Assembly (NCBI GenBank): GCA_001839685.1
Contig: MLAK01000567.1
Coordinates: forward strand, 8,658 to 72,657
DNA length: 64,000 nt
Origin: Tritrichomonas foetus
Lineage: Eukaryota; Parabasalia; Tritrichomonadida; Tritrichomonadidae
Direction: 5' to 3'
The notes beneath the pieces are model-generated. The model was not told the DNA's origin. It made no database searches and worked only from the letters and a program-made list of their open reading frames with translations. Below are positions 22,601 through 30,060 of this stretch, one piece after another; position 1 is the first letter of the stretch; every line of letters begins with the position of its first letter. The translations under genes and the position numbers were made by a program.

Positions 22601-24746
22601 ATAATAATCCAATTGTCCTTTTAGGTTGAATTGCAGCAGAGGTACAACGAACAGAATTGGGTGGAAGATCAGAACCAATATTCTTTTTATGTAGTTTCAA
22701 AGGTCCTTTAACAACAATTCTCATCCTATTTTCACGATGAACTAAAAATGAATCGGGTGGAACTTCGTCATCAGGACTAAGATAAAGAAATTTTAATGGT
22801 TTTCCATCTTCAAGTGAAGTAACAACATTTTGAGACATGGTTGGACCGATATTATTGGTTTTTCTAACTGTAAATTTCTTAAATAACTCTTTTTGATTAG
22901 GTAAAACTACAATAGTATTTGGAGGAAGATGATTTTGGCCATATTTAAAAGCAAATACTTCAATAGGTTTGTTCGATTTAACTACAACAGATCTTGTGGC
23001 CTCAATTTGAACTATCGCTGAATTAGGAGAAAGATTATCGCCTGGTTTCATATAAACAAATTGCAAAGGAAGTCCACTTTTTGATCGTGCAACATAAATT
23101 GTGGCTGGTGGTGGTCTTGGAATTTTCCTCCGTACAATTCTAACAACTTTAACACGATGTGATATTTTAGAATCAGGCGAATTCGTATTATAATTAGTGC
23201 TATATTCAATAATTTCTGCAGGATTTTCTTTTAATTGGTATTTTTGAGTACGACCTTCTTGCACACTATTTTCTATATCTCCATCGTTACTATCACCTTT
23301 CTTATTTTCATAATATGTGTCTTCATCAATTTCTTTATTGATTTCTTGATCATTGTCTCTATTAGTTTTATTGTCTTCGTTTTCTTGATTTAATTGTTTC
23401 TGTGAAGATTCACTTGAAGAAGATGAGGAGGAGGAAGAAGAAGAAGAAGAAGATGATGATGATGATGATTGTTGTTGTTGTGGATTTTTACTGTTTGTTG
23501 ATTGTGAAAAGTCAATTTTAATACTCATATTTACTTTTTCTGATTCTTGGTTATTTTCACTCTCAAAATTGTCTTTCGAATAACCTGAAATAAAAGCATC
23601 TGAAATTGAATCAATATCATTTGGGTCTAAATTTGATTGGTTTTCGTTAATTATTGGTGACGATCTAACAGAAGGTAAGGGTTTTGGTGATTGAATAGAT
23701 TTGAGTGAAGTAGAGTCAATAAAATCATCAGCAACTTGAGAAGAAGAAGTTGCTTTATATTCAGATGAATGAGTTTGAAGTGAAGGAAGTTTTTCATTCT
23801 CAAATTTCTTTTTTCTGGTAATTGGTTTAGATTTAAATGAAGTTGGTGATTTTTTGCTATTTACACTCCGAATATTATTATCATTGGGAATTTTTTTATT
23901 TCTGTTTTTATTTATCGTATTATTCCCAGTATTTTTTCCACTATTATTTGAATAACATGCATTTTTGAAATCTTCATCATTAATAAGCAATCCAGAATTG
24001 GAATTCATATTACTTTCATTTTTCCGCATTTTTCTATCATTATTTTGATTTATATTGTTAGTTTTAATATTGAAATTAAGTCTCTCATTATTTTCTTGAT
24101 CAGAATCAGAATCTTCACTATTATAATCAAAATCGAACGAATTTTCTGCGGTTTCATTTAATCTCTCAGGTTTATAATATCGTGATTTAAATTTATCTGA
24201 TACATCTTTTTGTCTTTTTCTTTGTTTTGGTGAAACCATTTTACCGTTTGGTAATAAATCACTTTTTGGATCTGTTTGACTGACCTGTGAAAAATCAGCA
24301 ATTGGTGTGCATGATTCTTTATCGAAATCATACATATTTGGTGGTCTTTTTCGAGACGAGTTTGGCACTTTTTGATGCTGCTGTGTTAAAAAAAAATGAG
24401 ATGATGCATCACTCTGTTCAAATTTTTTACTATAATTTTTATGGCTTGATTTTGAAGAATTTTTCGAAAAATTGTGAATCTCATTAAATTCGCGTGCTTT
24501 CGGCGGATGTGGCTTAGGAATGTCCTTTGTGGGTATCAAACTATAAAAATATTCTGATTGTTCGTGAATGTCTTTTCGTAAGTTGATCGAATATTCGAGC
24601 TGCGGTTTTAAATGAAGAGGTGGTTCAACTGGATTCGTATTAACGATAGCTTTCGCTTTCTGTAATTTGAGGACATGATCTGCATAATCTTTTTCTTGCC
24701 TGAACGCGTCGATTGTGTGGTTAAGGCAATGTTCAGATTTCCTCAT
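16635..24746 (-). CDS. Giant tandem-repeat protein, about 42 units of about 42 aa (2,703 aa)
   Basis: I do not recognise this protein. Residues 1-~545 are low-complexity: rich in Asn, Ser, Lys and Asp, with a polyserine run at ~425-447 after QQQQ, and basic patches. Residues ~547-2330 are a chain of about 42 divergent copies of one unit. Its pattern is a hydrophobic strand ending V(V/I)(S/A), then a turn (D/N)(G/D)xPL, a second strand, (K)(P/x)(G/N)(D/E)(E/x), and the most constant block (L/I)PxN(S/A) followed by three or four hydrophobic residues. This predicts two or three short beta strands per unit. Some linkers between units are long, Asn- and Glu-rich inserts. The last ~370 residues are charged (lysine-rich then EEEEE), ending in a Ser/Thr/Pro-rich tail. 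There is no signal peptide, membrane span or catalytic motif. The stop reads TAAA. A structural or cytoskeletal scaffold is a guess from architecture only. Confidence 0.9.
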   Translation of the reverse strand: MRKSEHCLNHTIDAFRQEKDYADHVLKLQKAKAIVNTNPVEPPLHLKPQLEYSINLRKDIHEQSEYFYSLIPTKDIPKPHPPKAREFNEIHNFSKNSSKSSHKNYSKKFEQSDASSHFFLTQQHQKVPNSSRKRPPNMYDFDKESCTPIADFSQVSQTDPKSDLLPNGKMVSPKQRKRQKDVSDKFKSRYYKPERLNETAENSFDFDYNSEDSDSDQENNERLNFNIKTNNINQNNDRKMRKNESNMNSNSGLLINDEDFKNACYSNNSGKNTGNNTINKNRNKKIPNDNNIRSVNSKKSPTSFKSKPITRKKKFENEKLPSLQTHSSEYKATSSSQVADDFIDSTSLKSIQSPKPLPSVRSSPIINENQSNLDPNDIDSISDAFISGYSKDNFESENNQESEKVNMSIKIDFSQSTNSKNPQQQQSSSSSSSSSSSSSSSSSSSESSQKQLNQENEDNKTNRDNDQEINKEIDEDTYYENKKGDSNDGDIENSVQEGRTQKYQLKENPAEIIEYSTNYNTNSPDSKISHRVKVVRIVRRKIPRPPPATIYVARSKSGLPLQFVYMKPGDNLSPNSAIVQIEATRSVVVKSNKPIEVFAFKYGQNHLPPNTIVVLPNQKELFKKFTVRKTNNIGPTMSQNVVTSLEDGKPLKFLYLSPDDEVPPDSFLVHRENRMRIVVKGPLKLHKKNIGSDLPPNSVRCTSAAIQPKRTIGLLSQSNGERLCMVSVRRGDGLPSNAIVVNSDCLTKTAVYSQKNRSLKYISYNEDEKVPDNAVIYFNNIPPEKMVEPKLFIYACNPNSNSNSSTISNPSYLASNTSNVYSNLYSNTNTEDEEKDNYLLTFVTVKPNDELPFDSFIVHSDENNILAIAPINEQQNLRCVKVNKGEEPPSCSVPLDLSTFSPMQNVLVSSNEPFIISTFTSDYELPKNSIILRQYNDITIAITLKTNQHLQFIEVDENQKEADNFQPNSFLICRLENPLRDSQKIIVSSIDSQPLNIITVNSINDIPRNSAIFDIDKITGQIMAVIAPNDQPLVLEKITDKQNLEASPNSFTLKSPILNEEEENEEENTNKIRFAVVSPDERPLNLITFKKIEDVPINSAVVKKYGQTTIAVVSPDDQPLQLVSLREGQEPPPNSFLLPLQKTKDDNGKENNEDEYILTISSTDGSPLNVISQKADEELPQNAFIINSDGNTNIIAIPNNEEHLQLVTFKKGDTISNNCIKVSSKDEIPNKLCVVPSDNEYLQLLTLKPGEDLPLNSAVVESDETKTVVVTSNSPLKLIELHKLDEERPNNAIFIQTNQINCPGKLQNSEINNRSDENEAEIIQTKNKNKHTNETEIERDSEIKQKIAYLTSGGEFLRLVTFHSREEIPNNAKILVQHENFIVTLIPPSGMPLFAVPIDEHNNIPENSFVWGDPNLQISVFAPENQQLELFTQKIDEQIPMNSLMLNNRNSFVTFIKSPGDEPLHVATFNHNEEIPSNSYVFARKSFLNFDQENILQKERKFNADAHFFVESSDKMPLNLFTFLNNKDQENFKFPKNGTIIYQNDKYLTIAVPPNEDPLKYVSNIENSQNNAIDLNNLENIIVTALNDNKLSIITAKNNEDFPLNSTVIHQNDDTTIGISSSPLIIKRIQEDEEIPSNSIRLICPQTTNNDEKANSEAETHNPLNHNLNNQNSPKKEGDSTIIENYKKTKNSKIALISSKSNPLFYYHFKPEETLPLNSFVIKSDKDEVIAVTANKENLDCITLNENDELPSNSFVIFNGDTINENSFKNCRFAVFADNDEPIHLQTLGIYDEIPPNSAVIKSDKFYKVVAISPNNSPLLCMALKLNEEAPGNSIIIGDDENDFQKVMASTPNNQPLNLITVKTGEKLPPNSLILSQTENRTVAVVAPDNLPILCLKRNRNDSSNETDLNHELNIPSNAIFIINDKLNVVSTDGLPLGYKIVKPGDNMPLDSVIIDTEGGSNPRSLAVNAQNGQKLSIIPNRGQILPKNSISLNKLTDSSKNYDNITKNLNDHCDLPFKVIVRSPDGRPLKFLTVSENDEMPENAMVIREEVGGRKIVVQAANGRPLHQIILGKDEPLPPNSVALSNELDGIDKIEKIVVKSKNGDPLQFVILKPNEEVPLNAAVVLTEGGKHPRRLAVKPPPGQQLIFTSVPKGEEIPENSIVVSQTTKIVKKASVAVTSDQPLQYIISKPGDKLPSGAVILFKEGGDHPRTVAVKSQNEADAPMRIFFVNPEDILPPNSILLNEKEIKRTISVVHSPQSKLEVIEVDSNNFDIRNPDSGPINLTGCVVVHENSLTGKKIVVRSNDGSPLIPYLARPGREPPGSFTLSSGFDEITEQVNILLGITNPDENSEILKKYALTKFLVDEAVNYSGEESFLFNSSLNMNNSQQRRNRKKKLKRKNKSKVQNHGNQNDKEKFYNQEEEEEAEENLAKKFEEDEKAKIDNCSKLQDDNTIDTFRSTNTITNENNNDSPNDEINKINTNLLSPVGNATPSQRIIAPSPFSLSIPLTFENTFDEFSFDEIHKRVQDPHHNDNSDEAADDEDNNRINYEEEEDNATLNDSPDNNLKNNLNTNNDRLLLNIPKPRTPLTTLIMDKETLRQTFIQSPALYEDAVSTSFMTSRTPRKKIFPKSRSETDEDTSDYQVIPCSGMIDMIHIDKDIIGTLLTSRPHTVRGTPSKIKGSVPSTPTAPHTSDRPNSVRFI
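17750..23110 (-). repeat. Coding tandem-repeat region (about 42 protein repeats)
   Basis: This stretch encodes the repeat domain of the giant protein. Units are 30-60 residues apart and have diverged enough that the DNA no longer looks like a simple tandem array. It is therefore an old expansion under protein-level constraint. Three late units share an extra EGGxxPRxxAV linker (EGGSNPRSLAV, EGGKHPRRLAV, EGGDHPRTVAV), suggesting later block duplication. Confidence 0.85.
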
Positions 24747-25166
24747 TTAAAAAACGTTATTTCTTATTCAAAAAGTTGTGATGTTGAAATGTCATCAACA
24801 AACTCATGAATAAAAAGAATCATTGACATTAAATATGTTTCATGCTGAATGCACCATATATTGTTATCAAAGATGAAAATATTATTAATGAAAAAATGAT
24901 TGCAGATTCTATCTTCATGACTCAAGGAATGATCAAACTATGAAATGCCATTTGTATGTCGACTTTTGATTAAAATGGTATCACGTGGCATCATATTTAT
25001 GATTTTTTAAGATATCAATTTTTCAATTATTCATTTGCTGATAGAGAATAGTTCAAAATTGAAAATATAAAATCATTGTTTTTCAATAAAATAAAACAAT
25101 TTGATATTAATTGTAGGAAAAAAATCGTTTTGAAATATCCCTCATTTTATTGATTAATTAATAACA
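24747..25166. other. Intergenic, 420 bp
   Basis: Spacer between two minus-strand genes. It serves as the upstream region of the giant protein and the downstream region of the ubiquitin-like gene. No motif stood out. Confidence 0.45.
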
Positions 25167-25964
25167 TTATTTTATTTGTGCCGCCATTCTCCAAGCATTA
25201 TCAACATCGTAAGAAGCTTTCTCCAAAAGTCGTAGAGCCCATGTGAGTGGCTTTTTCTTATTGAAAATCATTTCACACACGAATCTTGTTTGAGCCTGAG
25301 TCAATTTTGATGCAATATCAAAGTCTCTTTTGATAGAAGGATGTGATAATTCACTATTATTTTCGCTTAAAAACTTTTTCCATGGATTTACAAAAGGCTC
25401 TTCTTTCAATATCACTTTTTTGATGTTTTCTGTCATCTCTTCCAACAATGAGTGAAGTGGAGACTCAGGTTTCAATGGCTTATACATCATTCCATCACCA
25501 ATGTCTTTCATTCCTTTCATATCAGCATTGTGATTTTTTTCTGAACTATCTGAAAAATTGAGTGAATCCTTCTGAAAAAGTGAATCAAATGGTGGAAACT
25601 TTTTTTGATGTTGTGAAGTGATTAAAGAAATATCAGGGAAATGATATTTATTGTTCTTATTCGACCCATTTAAAAAACTACTCTTGGATTGTTCTGACTC
25701 CACTTTTTGAAAAGATGAAATTCGAATTGATCTTGGTAAAAATAGAGTAATTTTATTATCTTGTGGAAAGAGATAAGAAATCAATGTATCATCTTCACAA
25801 ATTTTCTTATTGCAAATAAATTTTAAATGATCAATATTATTATCTTCGATCATGAGATTTAACTTTTCTGCAACAATAACTTTGAGGCACATGACAGTAA
25901 AATCATCAGGTACTTCGATCTTGAGGTTGCCGTTTAATCCTACAACCTCAATGTCAAGCTCCAT
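25167..25964 (-). CDS. Ubiquitin-like domain protein with UBA-like C-terminus (265 aa)
   Basis: Residues 1-~77 have a ubiquitin-like pattern: alternating strands (MELDIEVVGLNGNLKIEVPD), a helix (TVMCLKVIVAEKLNL), then a short strand, a turn with CNKKICEDDTLISYLF, and a final strand (NKITLFLP). There is no terminal Gly-Gly, so it is a built-in domain rather than a conjugated modifier. The middle is Ser/Lys-rich and disordered-looking. The last ~45 residues (QTRFVCEMIFNKKKPLTWALRLLEKASYDVDNAWRMAAQIK) resemble a UBA three-helix bundle. The Ubl-UBA order is that of proteasome shuttle factors (Dsk2/Rad23 type), but similarity is weak, so the shuttle role is an inference. The ATG at 25962-25964 is the first in frame. 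Confidence 0.6.
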   Translation of the reverse strand: MELDIEVVGLNGNLKIEVPDDFTVMCLKVIVAEKLNLMIEDNNIDHLKFICNKKICEDDTLISYLFPQDNKITLFLPRSIRISSFQKVESEQSKSSFLNGSNKNNKYHFPDISLITSQHQKKFPPFDSLFQKDSLNFSDSSEKNHNADMKGMKDIGDGMMYKPLKPESPLHSLLEEMTENIKKVILKEEPFVNPWKKFLSENNSELSHPSIKRDFDIASKLTQAQTRFVCEMIFNKKKPLTWALRLLEKASYDVDNAWRMAAQIK

Positions 25965-26612
25965 TCACAAATCGAAAAATGAAAAACTTGACAATTACAT
26001 TTTTGGCAAACATGATTACTCTCAAAAGTTAATCTGGCAAAACATAAAATAGAGAACTATGAATTTGATTTTTGAACATCAATGTATGATCAAAATCACC
26101 ATCATTACTATTAATTGGATAGATAATTTAGTAATAACAATTCTGTAGGAAATATTTCTAGCAGGGAACTGATTAGCCTAAGTGAAATTACATATGAGTG
26201 TAAGAGAGGAAAGTCGTCATTATCTTTTAAATTATTTCTTACTTTTCACTTTCTTCTTTATTTTGAGTGTAGAGCCCGAATATAAACAGATATTAAACCA
26301 GTGAAAGATATTAGAGTTATCAATTAAGTCTTTAACGTAGATTCTTTGAACAATTCCGAATATCCTTTTCTTAAGCAAAGAATCATAAGAAATATGAAGA
26401 AATGTTTCTTCAATGTACAAATGATGGGACTGTATCAGCACAACATTTACAAGGATTGCAACTACTGGAACATCTGAAGCATATGGTGAGTGTACTTTTC
26501 TTTTTCATATAATTCGCTGATTGGTAACATCAATGGACCATTCACGTGTATATAAAAGATAAAAAATGATAATAACAAATGATAAAACAATGTGGATAAG
26601 AAATACATACAT
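25965..26612. other. Intergenic, 650 bp
   Basis: An AT-rich spacer between the ubiquitin-like gene and the CK2 alpha gene, both on the minus strand. It includes a 69-codon minus-strand frame (26232-26441) with no recognisable product. Nothing else was seen. Confidence 0.45.
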
Positions 26613-27638
26613 TTATTCATCGCCATCATCACGTACCCCATCGAAAAACTTGTGCTTCATCGCCTCCTCTGCTGTAATCCGCATCGTGTGGTCAATGACG
26701 AGCATTTTGGAAAGGAGGTCAACCGCATCAGCATCAAACATATCTTCATTTTTCTCATTTTTCAGGTCATTCCAACTCTTTCTATGATGATCGACCATTT
26801 TCTGTTGGAGTGCAGTTGGTAGTACTATATTGAACTTTTTGAGGTAACAATCTACTTCTTCGCTTCCGAAGAACGACACAAGACGCCAAACCATCTCATT
26901 ATTATCACGTCCTCTAAAGAAAGGAACTCTTCTGAAGATGAGAGAAGCAAAAGTGCAGCCAAGACCCCAAATATCGACTGAAAAGTCGTAATATGGGTAT
27001 CCAAAGAGAAGCTCGGGTGCTTTATAGTGAATCGTAGCAACCCGAACTTGGTATTGTGTTTTCGGTACAAAATGGTCGGCTAGACCCCAGTCAATTATTC
27101 TCACTTTCCTGCTGGAGTGATCGATCATTATGTTCTGTGGCTTTATGTCCCTGTGCATTATTCCAAGCGAGTGCGCGTATTTTAGGCACTTCAAAATTTG
27201 ATACATATAATATTTTAAGTCGGGCAGAGTGAACTGGTCGTAGAGGACTCTAAAGTCGACATTCTCGATATATTCCATTACTAAAGTAATTGATTGTGAT
27301 TCAGGATCGTAGACGACGTCATAAAGTTCACATACATTTGGGCCACCTTTTAATTCCTCTAAAATTTTGATTTCTTTGTTGATTTTGGCAAGGCAAACAG
27401 GTTTGAGAATCTTTAAAACACACGGAGAGTCATCTTTGGTTCTTCTTCCAAGGAAAACTGTCGAATATTTGCCTCGGCCGATCCTTTCAACAAGCAAATA
27501 ATCGTCAATGTTGCCGAAATTTAACGCGAGGTCGCTTTGTTGTTGGAACTGATCGAATTGTATTGTCTTGGTCTGTGGGTACTGAAGATCTGGGGAGAGA
27601 TGGAATGGGGAATCACCCTTCTCTTCTCCTTTTTTCAT
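26613..27638 (-). CDS. CK2A: Casein kinase 2 catalytic subunit alpha-like (341 aa)
   Basis: An acidophilic Ser/Thr protein kinase of the CMGC group. Visible motifs are the glycine loop GRGKYSTVF (54-62), catalytic lysine K76 in CVLKILKPV, the CK2-typical REIKILEEL-like block (NKEIKILEELKGGPN), catalytic HRDIKPQN (162-169), the diagnostic DWG in place of DFG (183-185), APE (207-209) and SVDIWGLGC. The DWG triplet and GGPN block make CK2 the clear family. Oddities: the polybasic patch that normally follows the catalytic lysine (a run of lysines) is reduced to CLAKIN, and the HRDVKPHN of most CK2s reads HRDIKPQN. The N-terminus is extended by ~45 residues. No regulatory beta subunit gene is nearby. 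A TCATA initiator-like motif lies about 9 bases upstream of the ATG. The stop reads TAAA. Confidence 0.9.
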   Translation of the reverse strand: MKKGEEKGDSPFHLSPDLQYPQTKTIQFDQFQQQSDLALNFGNIDDYLLVERIGRGKYSTVFLGRRTKDDSPCVLKILKPVCLAKINKEIKILEELKGGPNVCELYDVVYDPESQSITLVMEYIENVDFRVLYDQFTLPDLKYYMYQILKCLKYAHSLGIMHRDIKPQNIMIDHSSRKVRIIDWGLADHFVPKTQYQVRVATIHYKAPELLFGYPYYDFSVDIWGLGCTFASLIFRRVPFFRGRDNNEMVWRLVSFFGSEEVDCYLKKFNIVLPTALQQKMVDHHRKSWNDLKNEKNEDMFDADAVDLLSKMLVIDHTMRITAEEAMKHKFFDGVRDDGDE

Positions 27639-28531
27639 CTTTTTATGATCGAATAGATTTGTTTAACCTTTATTTGACCTTATTGCTATCAAAAAATCAT
27701 CATCGGAATTTGATGTTAAGTGATGAGAATAAACGGTCGTAGACAACTATAAACTTCTGAAAATTTTATGTATTTTGGAAAATACTAAAAATCACGATTT
27801 TTTCTCTTTTTAGTCATATATACTATATCTACATGATTATAAAAAGAAAATTCCACAAATCATTTCATTGATTATATATCTAATGATAAATTATATCAAT
27901 AATTTGATCATTTTCTTTATTATTCGTTTTTTTACATAATTTGAACTAAAATGTCATGAAAAAATCACTTCTCGGCGAAAAAAATTATATCAAATTTAGA
28001 CATGATTGATCAGTTTATCAATGAGTTATTCAGGAATTTATATATCTATCAGTTTTATATCAAAATAATGATTTACTTTATAAAGTTGCATTATTTAGGA
28101 ATCTCTCATCTAAACTTGTTTAGTTTGACTAAAAACAATGTTCCATAACATGTTCATTCCAGATTCCCAATTGTTTTTTACAAAAAAGAGGAATAATAAA
28201 TGACTAGCAAATATTTTTGCCTGTTTTTATTGAGTTTTTCAGACCATATCAAAATAATCACAAAATCGGTTCATATTGCATACTTCTGAAAAATTGAATA
28301 GAAAAATGATATAGTGAAATGTTCGTGTCACAAATTTGTGCAACAATTCGCATTTCTAGAAATTCTACTTGATATTCAAAATTTGCTTTTTGGCAGGCAG
28401 ATTTTTATTTTTTGAAGAATGGAATTCATTAGGATTAAATTTTTCAATATGAGGGAAATAATCATTTCTATTGAATCGGATTCTAAAAACTGGATTGAAA
28501 CCATTTATTGATTCCATTTTTCTCATTGTCG
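27639..28531. other. Divergent intergenic region, 890 bp
   Basis: This spacer holds the upstream regions of CK2 alpha (minus) and the sphingomyelinase-like gene (plus). On the CK2 coding strand it includes TTTTTTGATAGCAA, close to a word upstream of the importin gene. TCATT at 28523-28527 lies just before the ATG at 28532 and could be an initiator. Confidence 0.45.
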
Positions 28532-29638
28532 ATGATAATGGATGAACAGACAATAGAAGAGTTAATTATTGGTGATGAATACCAGTCAAAAACAATACAA
28601 AAGAAGCAATTGTTGCAAAAACTTTTACGAATTGCAATTATCATTCTCGTTGTATCAGTCGGAATAGTTTTAATTGCTTTTTCTGTATTTAAAATCATTT
28701 TATCCAGAACTCTCGATCTAAGTCAATATTCTATTTCCATTCAAAGTGAATTTAAAATCCCAGAATCAACAAAAAGACTAAAAATTCTGCAATATAATGC
28801 ATTTTGGCGTTCAGATATAATGCATATAGGAACAAATGAATATGTTCATGAAAGGGCCATGACCTTAGTAGATTTGTTAGATGACTACGATATTGTATGT
28901 TTGAGTGAAACATTTCAATTTGGTTCATCAACAGTTCAACATTTCATAGAATCAATGAAAGCTAAAGGATTCAATTATTTTGCTTCAGGAGAAAAACCAT
29001 CATTCTTTTCACGTTTTTTGATAGATAGTGGATGTATGATATGCTCTAAATATCCAATAATTGAAATAGATACTTTTACATATCCTGATGGTCAATCATT
29101 CGATGCTTTTTGTGCCAAAGCTATTATTTATACCAAAATTCAAATTTCACAGACACAAACAGTGAATTTGTTTTCAACTCATCTTCAAGCTTCATATGAC
29201 ATTATAACTGAATCTGATCTTAAAATTCGTTCCAAACAAAGGGGAAATATCAACAATTTCATGAAAAAACAGTTATTAAAAACAAACTCATCTCAAAATG
29301 AATTATTACTTTTGGTTGGTGATTTGAACTCTGAATTTTATGATCTAAGAGAAAGAAAACAATTTTTACCAGATCTTCAAATTGAAGGTTATGAAATCGC
29401 AGATACGCTTTATGATTCATCATCTGATAAAAGACCCTTCACTACATGTGATCAATTCTTCACTAATGGACCAGATATTAAACGCGAAAGTATCGATTAT
29501 TGCCTCATATATCAGTTAAAAGGAACCCCGCATGTTGAATCTTATCACTCGAATGTTGTTCAATTTGCGGTACCTAAACGCCCATACCAATATTTATCTG
29601 ATCATTTTGCTGTCACTGCCGATCTTATTTTACAGTAA
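28532..29638 (+). CDS. Membrane-anchored endonuclease/exonuclease/phosphatase-fold hydrolase, neutral sphingomyelinase-like (368 aa)
   Basis: The exonuclease-endonuclease-phosphatase fold is clear. Metal and catalytic positions are visible: N89 in LQYNAFW, E126 in CLSETF, H217 in STHLQA, D264 and N266 in VGDLNSE, and D358/H359 in LSDHFAV. The block DSGCMICSKYPI and the following TFTYPDGQSFDAFCAK match the neutral sphingomyelinase branch best, so the likely substrate is a phosphosphingolipid headgroup. A single strong hydrophobic segment at ~33-57 follows a short N-terminus with lysines, suggesting a type II membrane anchor with the enzyme outside the cytosol or in the lumen. The ATG at 28532 is used (a second Met is two codons later); upstream extension would need TTG. 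An inositol-phosphatase or nuclease role is the alternative. Confidence 0.72.
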   Translation: MIMDEQTIEELIIGDEYQSKTIQKKQLLQKLLRIAIIILVVSVGIVLIAFSVFKIILSRTLDLSQYSISIQSEFKIPESTKRLKILQYNAFWRSDIMHIGTNEYVHERAMTLVDLLDDYDIVCLSETFQFGSSTVQHFIESMKAKGFNYFASGEKPSFFSRFLIDSGCMICSKYPIIEIDTFTYPDGQSFDAFCAKAIIYTKIQISQTQTVNLFSTHLQASYDIITESDLKIRSKQRGNINNFMKKQLLKTNSSQNELLLLVGDLNSEFYDLRERKQFLPDLQIEGYEIADTLYDSSSDKRPFTTCDQFFTNGPDIKRESIDYCLIYQLKGTPHVESYHSNVVQFAVPKRPYQYLSDHFAVTADLILQ

Positions 29639-29775
29639 GCAATCGTACCTGATTGTATTCTATTAATAATATTTTTATTTAAAAATATTTTGTGCTGATT
29701 CTAATCGATTATTTTGAATTCTAAAATGTGTATTTTAAATTTAAAATTTTCTTTCACTTCTCAAATCGATGTCTA
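29639..29775. other. Short spacer downstream of the sphingomyelinase-like gene
   Basis: AT-rich 3' region. No feature was recognised. Confidence 0.4.
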
Positions 29776-30009
29776 CTAACTGAAATACGTTGTGTGTAAT
29801 ATTGATAACCCATGATTCATTACAATTGGTGCATTCAAATCCATCCATAACTTCCATTGATCACCAGTTTTGGACCAAGTAACCGATGATGGTTTCCTTT
29901 GAGAAAATAATGATAACTCGATAGGAAATGAATACAGACAATGAAACGAAAAGAATGAAAGAAATAAGAAAAGAATTAAAGGAAAAATAAAAGAACGAAT
30001 GCAAATCAT
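29776..30009 (-). CDS. Possible small secreted or membrane peptide (77 aa)
   Basis: An ATG frame starts 52 bases past the stop codon of the GRAM-like gene on the same strand. The first ~27 residues are a strong hydrophobic stretch (IRSFIFPLILFLFLSFFSF) like a signal peptide or anchor. The remaining ~50 residues (e.g. SVTWSKTGDQWKLWMDLN) look less random than typical AT-rich noise. I recognise no family. It may equally be untranslated 3' sequence; no start-site motif supports it. Confidence 0.22.
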   Translation of the reverse strand: MICIRSFIFPLILFLFLSFFSFHCLYSFPIELSLFSQRKPSSVTWSKTGDQWKLWMDLNAPIVMNHGLSILHTTYFS

Positions 30010-30060
30010 ATAAATTTACTTATAAAAACCAATAAAATAAAATCTAAAACGCAACAAAAC

